A program made the translations under genes and the position numbers. Under the pieces are notes generated by a model, which searched no databases, was not told the DNA's origin, and worked only from the letters and a program-made list of their open reading frames with translations. From positions 1,732,501 through 1,796,500 of the forward strand of contig NZ_CP018632.1 of the NCBI RefSeq assembly GCF_002215215.1: a stretch of 64,000 nt of DNA, written 5' to 3'. This stretch comes from Granulosicoccus antarcticus IMCC3135 (lineage in GTDB: Bacteria > Pseudomonadota > Gammaproteobacteria > Granulosicoccales > Granulosicoccaceae). This document shows, in pieces, positions 9,602-19,315 of this stretch; within the stretch, counting starts at the first letter, position 1; each line of letters starts with the position of its first letter.

Positions 9602-12358
9602 ATGAATTCTGAAAAATTGCAGCTCACCCGCCTGACCCGAAACTTGCGCGCGCTATCGAGCGCTGCCGCGAAAAGTCTGCATGAACAAAGTGAACGAGCA
9701 GCAGAAGAGCTGACTCAGTTCAAAGCCGTTTCACAGTTACCGGTGATGAATGAACGCGCCGCAATGCGGGGCAAACGTGGTCGAGTTGCCGTGGTGTGTT
9801 GGGATCTTGGTCACAATCCTGCGGGTCGTGCCTATGTTCTTTACAAGCTACTGGAAAAAGAGTGGAACGTGGATCTTGTGGGTCCAGTGTGGTCGCGTTA
9901 CGGTGACGACTTATGGAAGCCGATAAGAGATGCAGATTTACGAGTACGCAGCTTTCGTTGTAATACATTGCAGGACTTCATGCCGAAAGCGGAGCTTCTT
10001 GCAGCCTCACAAGTGTACGACCTGGTATATGTATGCAAGCCTCGTTTGCCTTCGCTCTATCTTGGTACTCTGATCAAGCAAGTTAGCAACTGTCCAATGA
10101 TCGTGGATGTTGACGATTTTGAGCTGGCGTTTTTCAAGACTCGGAAATATGCCTCTTTTGACGAAATATCGGCTGACGCAACAACAGCGTTGCGTGAACC
10201 TTACGAAGAATTAGCCACGCGCTACTGTCAGAGTCTGGTTGCTGAGGCTGATTCTGTGACAGTGTCCAATATTGCACTCAGGAAGCAGTTTGGTGGGCAT
10301 ATGATTCGCCATGCACGAGATGAGTCCGAATTCGTGAATACGCCTAAAACAAGGCGTCTGGGCCGTGCGCGTTTAGGTATTGCCGACAACGAATTTGCTC
10401 TGGTGTTCCTTGGGACACCCAGGCCTCACAAGGGCGTTGGGGAAGTCGTCAGAGCTCTGCACGAATTAAATGATCCGAGCATTGTGTTTCATGTTGTAGG
10501 AAAGTTGACAGACGAGAGTCTGTGCAAGCAGCTTGAGCATTATCCCGATGCACGAGTGACGTTCCATCCCAATTGCACGTTTGAAGAATTGCCTGCGATT
10601 CTCTCAGCCGCCGATCTGGTACCGTTGATTCAAGATCTGGATCACCCGATCAGCCAGCATCAAATTCCTGCCAAGGTCTCTGATGCACTGTCTTTAGGCG
10701 TGCCCGTAATTGCCACGGCAGCTCCGCCGTTGAAAGATCTGATTGCGGCCGGCGCCATTATCGAGACTGATTTGCAATCATTGGCAGCAGCCATCCGATT
10801 CCAGTGTGATGAGTCTAGAAACGGGCGCTCATTGGCGCACGAATGCCGCCGCAATTTCGAAGGTGAGCTAGGAATGGGCATCAATCGAGTGAGGCTCGAT
10901 TTTGCGATTAAGGAGGCGACCGCTAGGCACGCCGGAATGGCGCCGGCACTGCTCGACTTGCTTACGCTCGTGAGGAACACCTACACCCTGCAGCGAAAGG
11001 CTGAATACGCGCAACAAGCAAAAGAATTCTCCTTGCCTGTCAATTCGGACAACTTAAAGTCCAAAGACCCACATCGAAAGCGTAGATCAAGTCAGTCATG
11101 GTTCTCGAGTCTACCTGGCAAGTTTAACAAACAAAAAAAGCACGATATTGCCTTTTTCTGGAAGCAGAATGATACCGGTTTGTACGGTAGGCGGTCTGAC
11201 ATGATCGCCAAATACCTTGCGGCGTCGGGTCGCGTAAATCGGATCGTGCATTTCGATGCGCCTGTGTCCATCAACTCGCTCAACGTTCAGTTCTCGCTGA
11301 AAACCCATCGCTCCGGTAGCCAGCAAGATCGTATTCTGCATAACATTGTGGATAGACAGCTGGGCATAGTCGACGATGAGATCACCCGGCATCGAACCTT
11401 TGTCAACTCGAGTCAACCCAAACGTGGAGTTTTGCTCGGCAAACCTATCGCCAAGCGGGATGAGTATTCTGCGTATGTTCGGGAACAATTGCTGGCACAT
11501 GACATGCAACCCGAGACCACTCATGCCTGGTTCTGTCCCATTGTATGGGATGCATCGGAGCTGATTGACAACATTCCGTTTGCCAGCGTGACGTCTGATC
11601 TGATTGATGACCAGAGAGCATGGGATGCCAACACGCCACAGGCGAAACGACTTGATGATTGCTATCGCACAACCTTGTCTAAATCGGATCTTGTGTTCGC
11701 AAACTGCCAGTCGCTGGCAGACGCCATGCTGGAATATGCGCCTGATATTCATGTGGTGCCCAATGGCGCGGAACGATTCTCCGAATTGCCCGAAATGTCA
11801 GTACCTGAAGCTCTGGCAGCGATAAAGGGGCCTGTAGTGGGATATGTAGGCAATCTGCGAGACAGAATTGACTGGATGCTACTGCACGATGTTGTCAGCG
11901 CTATGCCAGATGTCTCCTTTGTCTTTCTCGGTCCTTCAGATGATACTCCGAATGCTGTCAGTCTTGCCAAGCATGCGAATGTGCATATGCTGGGCGTGCT
12001 GCCCTATGATGATCTGCCACGCTGGTTAAGTCATTTTGATGTGGGCATGATGCCGCATATCAATAATCGGCTGACCGAACGCATGAATCCCTTGAAAATA
12101 TACAACTACTTTGCCGCGGGTTTACCCATTGTTGCAAGCGAAGTCAATAATCTTGGACTGCTGGGTGAGACCTTGCAAATCGCCCGCAATGCCGATGAAT
12201 TTGTTGCCGCCTTGAACTTTGCATTGCAGGGGAAACCAGATACCCGAAGCGTGGGTTGGCAGCGGACGATGGACAGCATTGCCTGGGATGTGCGTGTCGG
12301 TGAAATACTCGATACTTTGGAAAGTTCGATACGCCCACGATTTCGATATTCTGCATAG
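9602..12358 (+). CDS. Double-domain GT4-type glycosyltransferase
   Basis: 918 residues with two GT-B glycosyltransferase modules in tandem. Module 1 (about residues 55-430) has FALVFLGTPRPHKGVGEVVR and a C-terminal nucleotide-sugar region (QHQIPAKVSDALSLGVPVIA). Module 2 (about 530-910) has VVGYVGNLRDRIDWMLLHDV and ERMNPLKIYNYFAAGLPIVA. The usual GT4 EX7E pattern is loose in both. A basic linker (about 478-515) joins the modules. Such fusions can add two sugars in sequence during repeat-unit or linker assembly. The ATG start has GAGAG about 9 bp upstream. Confidence 0.85.
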   Translation: MNSEKLQLTRLTRNLRALSSAAAKSLHEQSERAAEELTQFKAVSQLPVMNERAAMRGKRGRVAVVCWDLGHNPAGRAYVLYKLLEKEWNVDLVGPVWSRYGDDLWKPIRDADLRVRSFRCNTLQDFMPKAELLAASQVYDLVYVCKPRLPSLYLGTLIKQVSNCPMIVDVDDFELAFFKTRKYASFDEISADATTALREPYEELATRYCQSLVAEADSVTVSNIALRKQFGGHMIRHARDESEFVNTPKTRRLGRARLGIADNEFALVFLGTPRPHKGVGEVVRALHELNDPSIVFHVVGKLTDESLCKQLEHYPDARVTFHPNCTFEELPAILSAADLVPLIQDLDHPISQHQIPAKVSDALSLGVPVIATAAPPLKDLIAAGAIIETDLQSLAAAIRFQCDESRNGRSLAHECRRNFEGELGMGINRVRLDFAIKEATARHAGMAPALLDLLTLVRNTYTLQRKAEYAQQAKEFSLPVNSDNLKSKDPHRKRRSSQSWFSSLPGKFNKQKKHDIAFFWKQNDTGLYGRRSDMIAKYLAASGRVNRIVHFDAPVSINSLNVQFSLKTHRSGSQQDRILHNIVDRQLGIVDDEITRHRTFVNSSQPKRGVLLGKPIAKRDEYSAYVREQLLAHDMQPETTHAWFCPIVWDASELIDNIPFASVTSDLIDDQRAWDANTPQAKRLDDCYRTTLSKSDLVFANCQSLADAMLEYAPDIHVVPNGAERFSELPEMSVPEALAAIKGPVVGYVGNLRDRIDWMLLHDVVSAMPDVSFVFLGPSDDTPNAVSLAKHANVHMLGVLPYDDLPRWLSHFDVGMMPHINNRLTERMNPLKIYNYFAAGLPIVASEVNNLGLLGETLQIARNADEFVAALNFALQGKPDTRSVGWQRTMDSIAWDVRVGEILDTLESSIRPRFRYSA

Positions 12359-12394
12359 ACTTGCATTATCCAGAATTAATTAAAGGCTCATAAC

Positions 12395-15250
12395 GTGAAA
12401 TTATCAGCTCTCATGCTCGGAGCGCTTGGAAGGAAGCGGCGCTCGGTACCGGTTGTCAACACGCTTAAAGGCTCTATTGATCTTTGCCACGGGCATTCTG
12501 CCTCGGGTTGGGCCATAGACAACACTGTTCCCGAGCAGGCTCTGCACGTACGTTTGATGAATGGTACCAGTGAGCTTGCTGAAGGTTTTGCCGATCTCTA
12601 TCGCAGTGATCTGGTGGGGAAGGTTTCGGCCAATGGAGTACACGGATTCAACCTGCATCTGGACAGTTATGTTGACACGCGCCTGAACCTTCACTTGACG
12701 CTGGAAGAGGTAGGCACTGGTCGTGTTATCGCACAGCTTGGAGCAGCAACAGAGCCTTCGAAATCAGCCATTGTCACCATTGAAGAATTCTCGCCAGCGG
12801 GTATCGCGGGACACGTGATTCAAGGCTCGGATCCCATCAGCTCTGGTGCAGTGGTGTGCATCTATGCTGACGGTGCATTTGTTGCTAGCGTTGGCTGTCA
12901 GCCAGTAGAGGCGAAGGAGGGTTTTTTTTCCTACACGGTAGCCGTGCCTCCGAATTTGCATGATGGCAACCCGCACGTGTTCGAGGCAACTATGGCTCAT
13001 CAGCATAGTCAGTGCCAGTGGGCGGTGGATATACTCCCCGCGATACCGACGCCGTGGTCAGTCATTCAGGACAGTAGCCGGCAAGTCGGTTATGCAGGGC
13101 TCTCAAGACGTGCCGCGGCTCGCTACGAAGCTTTACGCCTACAACTAGCTCGTACCTCAAGGCCGTCGACCAGTGACAAGCTTGAAAAAAGCCCTGGAAA
13201 AAACTCACCTGGCACCGCTAACTGGGATAGCGATCAACTTGGCCACATTTCGCTTGCGCATGATGTGCTGGTGGAAGGGCATGAAGGCAGGCGATGCTTT
13301 CCTCCTTTGCACCTTCCTGTGTGGGATGCGCCGGAAGTATCTATCATTATTCCAGTTCATAATCAATTTGCATTAACTTATCAATGTATTGCCTCGTTGG
13401 TTCTCTGCAGTAACGAACTGAGCTTTGAGGTGATCATCGTCGATGATGTTTCAACAGATCAGACGGTTGATATCAAACAGATCATCATGAATGCAAGGGT
13501 TATCCGCAATAGTGAAAACCTTGGTTTTCTGCATAACTGCAATAATGCCGCCCATTCTGCTGTAGGCGAATATCTGGTATTTCTCAACAACGATACAGAG
13601 GTAACCGCAGGCTGGTTGGATGAACTAAGAGACATTTTTCGGCGTTTCCATAACGTAGGTGCGGCCGGGTCAGCGCTAGTGTATGCCGACGGCACCTTGC
13701 AGGATGCGGGCGGAATTGTCTGGGACAGTGGCGTGCCATGGAATGTTGGTCACGGAAAGAATCCGGCAGATCCTGCCTATCGCTATGTGCGCGACGTGGA
13801 TTATCTGACCGGTGCCGCCTTGATGGTGTCGCAATCCGCATGGAAGCAGGTAGGTGGTTTTAGTGAAGAGTTTGCACCTGCGTACTATGAAGATACCGAT
13901 CTGGCCTTCAAGCTGCATGCCGCAGGTTTGCGCACCATGTATTGCCCACACTCAACGGTGATTCATTTTGAAGGTCAAAGCAACGGCATCAGTACTGATC
14001 AGGGTATAAAGCGTTTTCAGCTAGTGAATGCAAATAAATTTGTCGAGAAGTGGCAACACGCATTCGAGGGTAATGGGGTCGAAGGTGAAAACCTGACGTT
14101 GCACCAGGATCGCAATTGTAGTCTGAGGGTGCTGATGGTCGATCACGCTTTTCCCTGTATTGGACAGGATGCTGGCAGCTACGCAGCCGTTCAGGAGATG
14201 CGCATGATGATTGCGCTTGGCTGCAAAATAACGTTTGTACCGCACAATTTTCAGCACATGGGAAGACACACGGAGTATTTGCAGCGTCTAGGTGTAGAGT
14301 GTATCCATGCGCCGTTCTACACATCCGTTGAACAGGTTTTGCTTCAGAGGGGGCAGGATTTTGATGCTGTTTACGTAACCCGATATGACGTGGCTGAGCG
14401 CATCATTCCGCACATACGCAAGTATACGTCGGCAAAAATACTGTTCAACAACGCAGACTTGCATTTTTTGCGTGAATTACGTGCCGTTATTGCTAAAGGC
14501 GAGAGTGACTTCAGCATCCCCAGACAGACACGCGATCGCGAGGTCGCCGTGATGGAAGAGGTAGATGCCATTCTGTCCTATAACGAAACAGAACATACCG
14601 TTATTGCATCGCACCTGATGCAAGTGGATAAAATCTTTACATGCCCGTGGGTACTTGAGAGCAAGGATCGGGGAATTGGCTTTGAGAAGCGATCGGGTGT
14701 CGCGTTCCTGGGCGGTTTTGGTCACCCTCCAAACCGTGAAGCGGTTGAGTACTATCTTGACGAAGTGATGCCACTGATTCGCAAGCGTCGGCCGGATATC
14801 AAACTGCATATCTGGGGTAGCAAGATTCCTGACGAATTTTTCCAACTAGTCGATGATCAAGTGATTGTGGAAGGCTTCGCCGAGTCTCTCGATGAAGTCT
14901 TCGAGGGTTGTCGAGTCTTCATCGCACCTCTTCAGAGCGGTGCAGGGATCAAGGGTAAAGTGCTGGACAGTATTGCCTACGGCGTACCGTCTGTACTCTC
15001 GCCTATTGCGGCAGAGGCGACGGGATTGGTCGATAACAAGAGCACGCTGATTGCCAACACACCCGAGCAATGGGCGGAATATGTCATCCAGTTGCATGAT
15101 GACGAAGTGCTCTGGAAGGGGCTTGCGGCGGAGTCTGGCAAGTTGACTCATTCCAGATACGGTTTCGAGACTGGTGTTTGCATGATGAGGATGGTATTCC
15201 AATCTGTCGGATTACTCATGGACACAGCTTCAGAAGTGAGGCGTGCCTGA
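12395..15250 (+). CDS. Multidomain glycosyltransferase: beta modules, GT2, then GT4-like
   Basis: 951 residues from GTG 12395, with AAAGG upstream. Residues 1-300 hold two beta-rich modules of unknown function (for example GSIDLCHGHSASGWAID). A GT2 domain follows from about residue 312 (EVSIIIPVHNQFALTYQCIA, VIIVDDVSTDQT, FLNNDTEV as the DXD equivalent, and YYEDTDLAFKLHAAG). From about 575 a GT-B domain follows, with VAFLGGFGHPPNREAVEYYL and GAGIKGKVLDSIAYGVPSVL. It is probably a bifunctional polymerising or sequentially acting enzyme. The stop overlaps the next start (TGATG), indicating translational coupling. Confidence 0.87.
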   Translation: MKLSALMLGALGRKRRSVPVVNTLKGSIDLCHGHSASGWAIDNTVPEQALHVRLMNGTSELAEGFADLYRSDLVGKVSANGVHGFNLHLDSYVDTRLNLHLTLEEVGTGRVIAQLGAATEPSKSAIVTIEEFSPAGIAGHVIQGSDPISSGAVVCIYADGAFVASVGCQPVEAKEGFFSYTVAVPPNLHDGNPHVFEATMAHQHSQCQWAVDILPAIPTPWSVIQDSSRQVGYAGLSRRAAARYEALRLQLARTSRPSTSDKLEKSPGKNSPGTANWDSDQLGHISLAHDVLVEGHEGRRCFPPLHLPVWDAPEVSIIIPVHNQFALTYQCIASLVLCSNELSFEVIIVDDVSTDQTVDIKQIIMNARVIRNSENLGFLHNCNNAAHSAVGEYLVFLNNDTEVTAGWLDELRDIFRRFHNVGAAGSALVYADGTLQDAGGIVWDSGVPWNVGHGKNPADPAYRYVRDVDYLTGAALMVSQSAWKQVGGFSEEFAPAYYEDTDLAFKLHAAGLRTMYCPHSTVIHFEGQSNGISTDQGIKRFQLVNANKFVEKWQHAFEGNGVEGENLTLHQDRNCSLRVLMVDHAFPCIGQDAGSYAAVQEMRMMIALGCKITFVPHNFQHMGRHTEYLQRLGVECIHAPFYTSVEQVLLQRGQDFDAVYVTRYDVAERIIPHIRKYTSAKILFNNADLHFLRELRAVIAKGESDFSIPRQTRDREVAVMEEVDAILSYNETEHTVIASHLMQVDKIFTCPWVLESKDRGIGFEKRSGVAFLGGFGHPPNREAVEYYLDEVMPLIRKRRPDIKLHIWGSKIPDEFFQLVDDQVIVEGFAESLDEVFEGCRVFIAPLQSGAGIKGKVLDSIAYGVPSVLSPIAAEATGLVDNKSTLIANTPEQWAEYVIQLHDDEVLWKGLAAESGKLTHSRYGFETGVCMMRMVFQSVGLLMDTASEVRRA

Positions 15251-16080
15251 TGCCTGATGTCAAGAAAGAATTGCGTACGATAATCGTGCACTATCACTTG
15301 TTCAAGAACGGTGGATCATCCATAGAAAAAATGCTGAAAGCGTGTTATGGCGATCAGTGGGAAACCTACGACAAAGACGATCCTGGCGCACGCATCAGTG
15401 CCCTGGAAATGCAGACTTTCATCGAAAGTCGGCCCGAGCTTAAGGCTGTGTCTTCACATCAGCTAGTTCCCCCGAATATAGAGGGTGATCTATGCGTCAT
15501 GCCGATAATATTTCTCAGACACCCATTGGTCAGAATACGATCGGCGTACCTGTTCGAGTGGCAAAAGCAGCTCTCTCTGGATGCTCCAAAGGGAAGCCTG
15601 ACGGAGTACATTAGAGAAAAATTCAAGAATCGTTCTGTCAATGTGATTTCAAATTTCCAGGTATCACGGTTGTGTAATCAGAACTACGACGATGTCAGGC
15701 TGGATCGAAACCTGAATTCCGAGCAGATGCTGCACAACAGCAAGCTTCTGATAGATGGTTTGCCAGCCTTTGGCCTGGTAGAAAGATTTTCAGACTCATT
15801 GCAGCTATTGCGCACAGCAACCAGTCATCAATTTCCGGAACTTGAACTTACCGAATATCGCGAAAACGTTCTGCAGTTCGACGATAACTCGATCGATTCA
15901 CGTATTGCTCAACTCAAGGAAGAAATTGGTTTGGACCTTTTTGATGAAATTACTGCACGTAATAGTCTTGATCTTCAGTTGCATAGCTATGCGGAAGGTC
16001 GATTCAATCGCATGCTTGAAGAAATAGAGAGCGATGAGCCACAGGCGGACCCCGGGTTTTTCTCATCGCTTCTTCGTTAG
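15250..16080 (+). CDS. Sulfotransferase-like protein
   Basis: 276 residues from ATG 15250, which overlaps the previous stop. IVHYHLFKNGGSSIEKML (about residues 13-30) fits the 5'-phosphosulfate-binding loop of PAPS-dependent sulfotransferases. PIIFLRHPLVRIRSAYLFEW (about 91-110) fits the 3'-phosphate-binding motif with its Arg and Ser. The closest described layout is that of the carbohydrate 2-O and HNK-1 type sulfotransferases. The expected role is transfer of sulfate from PAPS to a sugar of the capsule. PAPS synthesis genes are not in the window. The tight coupling to a glycosyltransferase supports action on the same polymer. Confidence 0.75.
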   Translation: MPDVKKELRTIIVHYHLFKNGGSSIEKMLKACYGDQWETYDKDDPGARISALEMQTFIESRPELKAVSSHQLVPPNIEGDLCVMPIIFLRHPLVRIRSAYLFEWQKQLSLDAPKGSLTEYIREKFKNRSVNVISNFQVSRLCNQNYDDVRLDRNLNSEQMLHNSKLLIDGLPAFGLVERFSDSLQLLRTATSHQFPELELTEYRENVLQFDDNSIDSRIAQLKEEIGLDLFDEITARNSLDLQLHSYAEGRFNRMLEEIESDEPQADPGFFSSLLR

Positions 16081-16134
16081 TCAAGTGAAAGAGATATACC
16101 GATCTCACTATCTACAGATAATTGCAGGCAACTC

Positions 16135-16833
16135 ATGAGTATGGAGAAAGCACAGAGTGTCGCCGCAGCCCAACAGGTGGATAGCAAGCCTGCGGCGGTG
16201 ACGCAGGAATTCGACAAGAGTGAGGATAAGGAGCCAAAGTTCGAATCGAACATGGTCAAAAAATCTCTGGATGAGATACTGGGGTTCTCAGAGGAAATGT
16301 ATCACCTCAAGGAGGAGCTGGTGGCATTCGGTATCCCAATGCAAACCATCAATGTCATCGTTGAGCATGGGTTTAATGGTAATGAGGAGCAAATGGCCAT
16401 TTTGCTCTCCACCGCGCTGTCCGCATCTGAACAATCACTTGGCTTAGGCAGTATTGGTAAAAGCGATCTGGAGGCGAGGGTGGCAGCCCTTGTTGTCCTG
16501 GAGAAGGATCAGGCATTCGCCAGACGAGTTGCCAGACAACAGGGGTTGAACTTGCAGGCATTGAATTTTCTTGTGCAGATTGTCCGTCAGAACCCCGGCG
16601 ACAAGGGGGAGAAAGTGGTGAATGAGTTCATTGCTTACGCCATGGCCTGTGACATTCCGTTTGAAAAGGTGGGTGCTATTGTTGGAGAAGTTGGCAAGCA
16701 GGATACCGGCTCGGTATTGCCGAACATTCCACGCAAGAAGAAGGCGGACACTAGAAGTACATTGAAGGATATAGCGCGAGATGCTGTTCTCGGTATCGTC
16801 ATCAGTGCCTTCGTGTTGTGGTTTGTCATATAA
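16135..16833 (+). CDS. Hypothetical helical protein with C-terminal membrane anchor
   Basis: 232 residues. The N-terminal 40 residues are polar and disorder-prone. Residues about 45-195 are mostly helical and lack motifs I recognise (GFSEEMYHLKEELVAFGIPM; DKGEKVVNEFIAYAMACDIP). A basic stretch IPRKKKADTRS precedes one hydrophobic segment at the very end (AVLGIVISAFVLWFVI). A single helix at the C-terminus with no signal peptide suggests a tail-anchored protein with a cytoplasmic body. It lies between a sulfotransferase and a GT61 gene, 12 bp before the latter, so it is probably in the same operon. Confidence 0.6.
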   Translation: MSMEKAQSVAAAQQVDSKPAAVTQEFDKSEDKEPKFESNMVKKSLDEILGFSEEMYHLKEELVAFGIPMQTINVIVEHGFNGNEEQMAILLSTALSASEQSLGLGSIGKSDLEARVAALVVLEKDQAFARRVARQQGLNLQALNFLVQIVRQNPGDKGEKVVNEFIAYAMACDIPFEKVGAIVGEVGKQDTGSVLPNIPRKKKADTRSTLKDIARDAVLGIVISAFVLWFVI

Positions 16834-16845
16834 AGGAGTTGGAGC

Positions 16846-18246
16846 TTGCGCGGTACACTTATGAAAATCGTGGAACTTGACCCCCAGGGTCACTGTGAGC
16901 AAGCGGCAGTAGCGTTGCAAAATCGCCTGATGGAGGAGGGACAGAGCCTGGCCGAGCAGAAATCCTGGCAACAGGCGCTTGCTGTTATGTTTAATGCTTA
17001 CAGTCTCAGTCCTGGTAAGTCACCCATTCTCCGTGCCATTGCCGAGGTATATTCCTCTCAGGGAGATGAGGAAGCAGCCCGAACTTGCCGACTGGGTGTA
17101 GTGCCGGAGAGCGCAGAAGCCAAGTTTTTCAACTCTACTTGCATTCAGACTCGTTTCAAGGCGGCGACGGAGGTGTCCAACACGCGGCACATTCAGGTTC
17201 ATCATCCAGAGAACATTGCTCTGAAATTTCCACGCACGAATGAGAGCAGCATGAAGCGCCCTCAATTCAAATCCGATAAAACAGATTCGCGCGGCAGTTT
17301 TGTCAGTATCTTGCAACAGGGGGGAGTCTGGTTTGACGGCTTTAACACGGTGGTACTTGACAATGATGGCAACATTGTTCGTGATCATGTGAAGGGTAAT
17401 GCTTTCGTCGTTGTGGACTCTGCCAGACGTCGACCCGAGTTACTTCTGGAAGGGAGAACCTGCTTTCTTGACGCCCGAAGTTCACATATCTACTATCACT
17501 GGATGATAGATGTGTTGCCCAAGTTTGCCCTGCTGAAGTCGGCTGGAATCGACATAGAAAAAATAGATAGTTTTGTAGTCCGTTGTAGATCATCGTTTCA
17601 GAAGCAGACGCTTGAGCACTTGGGTGTGCCTTTGGATAAAGTCGTCAATCCACCAACAGACGCAATGATACGCTGCGATGAGTTGATAGTTCCCTATCTG
17701 AAAAACGACAGAGGTGAGCGATTCTACAACGGGCTCGGGCTTGGGATGGGGTACTGGGTCAGCGAATGGATGAAGTCAATGTTTATTCACAAGCACTCGG
17801 GGTGTCATCGAAGATTGTACATTTCTCGAGCTGCATGTGGCACGCGCGCAGTAGTCAGAGAAGAAGAATTGGTGAAAGCGCTTGAGCGACGAGATTTTCA
17901 CTGTGTACAGATGGAATCTCTGTCGGTTACTGAGCAGGCAGAACTTCTAGACGGTGCCGATGTGGTCGTTGCTCCACACGGAGCTGGCTTGACAAATATC
18001 GTGTTTTGCAAACCAGGAACAGTTGTAGTAGAAATATTTGGTAACTACGTAGTGCCTTGTTACTGGGCAATTAGTGAGTTAGCGAAGCTTGAGTATCATG
18101 CCTATTTCGTCAATGATACTACTGCGATCAGCAAAGATGGAGCGAAAGAGAATGCCGAAGTATTAGATCCCGTTCAGCGACGTGACCAGGGGATAGATCT
18201 GGCTTTGCCTGACTTTACAGCCTACCTGGACAGGTTACTTCCGTAG
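16846..18246 (+). CDS. GT61-family glycosyltransferase
   Basis: 466 residues. I use the TTG at 16846 because AGGAG lies 7 bp upstream, whereas ATG 16861 has none. The N-terminus is a short TPR-like helical region (GQSLAEQKSWQQALAVMFNA). The C-terminal half carries GT61 motifs: IYYHWMIDVLPKFALLKSAG (about residue 215), RRLYISRAACGTRAVVREEE and VVVAPHGAGLTNIVFCKPG (about 370). It is clearly a paralogue of the gene at 7285-8736, with the same N-terminal helical plus GT61 layout. It is the last plus-strand gene of this group and faces a minus-strand group across 28 bp. Confidence 0.86.
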   Translation: MRGTLMKIVELDPQGHCEQAAVALQNRLMEEGQSLAEQKSWQQALAVMFNAYSLSPGKSPILRAIAEVYSSQGDEEAARTCRLGVVPESAEAKFFNSTCIQTRFKAATEVSNTRHIQVHHPENIALKFPRTNESSMKRPQFKSDKTDSRGSFVSILQQGGVWFDGFNTVVLDNDGNIVRDHVKGNAFVVVDSARRRPELLLEGRTCFLDARSSHIYYHWMIDVLPKFALLKSAGIDIEKIDSFVVRCRSSFQKQTLEHLGVPLDKVVNPPTDAMIRCDELIVPYLKNDRGERFYNGLGLGMGYWVSEWMKSMFIHKHSGCHRRLYISRAACGTRAVVREEELVKALERRDFHCVQMESLSVTEQAELLDGADVVVAPHGAGLTNIVFCKPGTVVVEIFGNYVVPCYWAISELAKLEYHAYFVNDTTAISKDGAKENAEVLDPVQRRDQGIDLALPDFTAYLDRLLP

Positions 18247-18274
18247 GATTGAATGTACCCTGACATTGTCTGGA

Positions 18275-19276
18275 CTAAAAATTCCCCAAAGACGTATCGG
18301 GTAGTGGCAATGACGACTCAAGCTCCGGGTGTAAATTGACAAGTTTTGCTCGCACCTTGTTCAGGTCATTATTTGTCACGTTATTCTCACCGATACGTAG
18401 ATCATCTGTGAATGGCTCAAATAGGTAATCTCGGTTGAAAAATTCTTGCGCAATCCAGTTGTTTGATTTTTGAAAGCGAAGTCGTATATCGTTCAGCATC
18501 ACTTCAGGGATCTTCACGAGCTCGAATTCAGGTTCCAATGCAAGTTTGTTGAAGCTGCTGTAAAGCAGTTTTAAGTGGTTAGAGGGTATATTCGTATTCT
18601 GGTTAATCAACAATTTGTAGGCTAGCAAATCTGCTGTGAGAGTAGGGTTCTCATCGTTGTGCTTGTATGTCGAATCAATTTCATCCTTGGGAATCCGCAA
18701 CACACCTGTCACAAAATCATGCACAATGTCGTGGTTTATAAGATCCTTTCTTACATAGCGTTTCAGGGAAAAACTGGAGCCAAAGACTTCCGACCATGAG
18801 ATGACAAAATGTCGATAGTCTCTGGCGAACGTGCTCTTGTAAAAATCACTCATGCTCCCAGTGTAATTCGAAGCCTGAACCCTCTGAGCGTAGGCAGATA
18901 GTAGATATCCGGTTTCCTCTCGAATGTACAACACTACTTCAATATCAAAGTTACAGAAGAATTTCTTTACAGTTTCAGGATCACACTGTTGCAGAGATTC
19001 TGAGCTAAGAACCGGTGTCAGTTCCGGGTTCTTGTCTATTTCCTGATTGAGTCCCCGAGAATGATTGACAAGACAGTTTTTGGACTGTACGTCGCTTACT
19101 GACTTTCCATGTTTGTTTAATGCAGCACCGAGTTCATGGTGTGCATCTCCATTGATCGCATAGCGAGGATATTGATAACCATATTTCTCCAGAATCTCTG
19201 GATTTTTGTAAAGGAATTTTTGTAAGGTAGTTGTGCCTGTCTTGTGGCGTCCCGCATGAAGAATAAGCTTACGCAC
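18275..19276 (-). CDS. Sulfotransferase-like protein
   Basis: 333 residues starting MRKLILHAGRHKTGTTTLQK. HAGRHKTGTTTLQ (residues 7-19) is a clear 5'-phosphosulfate-binding loop. IEVVLYIREETGYLLSAYAQ (about 103-122) is a candidate 3'-phosphate site with Arg and Ser. The remainder is helical and unlike the other two sulfotransferases here, so the three are distinct acquisitions rather than a local duplication. It is the last gene of a minus-strand set (22179-23036, 20673-22145, 19316-20713, 18275-19276) that is probably one operon. Confidence 0.72.
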   Translation of the reverse strand: MRKLILHAGRHKTGTTTLQKFLYKNPEILEKYGYQYPRYAINGDAHHELGAALNKHGKSVSDVQSKNCLVNHSRGLNQEIDKNPELTPVLSSESLQQCDPETVKKFFCNFDIEVVLYIREETGYLLSAYAQRVQASNYTGSMSDFYKSTFARDYRHFVISWSEVFGSSFSLKRYVRKDLINHDIVHDFVTGVLRIPKDEIDSTYKHNDENPTLTADLLAYKLLINQNTNIPSNHLKLLYSSFNKLALEPEFELVKIPEVMLNDIRLRFQKSNNWIAQEFFNRDYLFEPFTDDLRIGENNVTNNDLNKVRAKLVNLHPELESSLPLPDTSLGNF

Positions 19277-19315
19277 ATTGTTGATTCTCTGACATAAGAA
19301 AAGAGCAAGAGGAAC

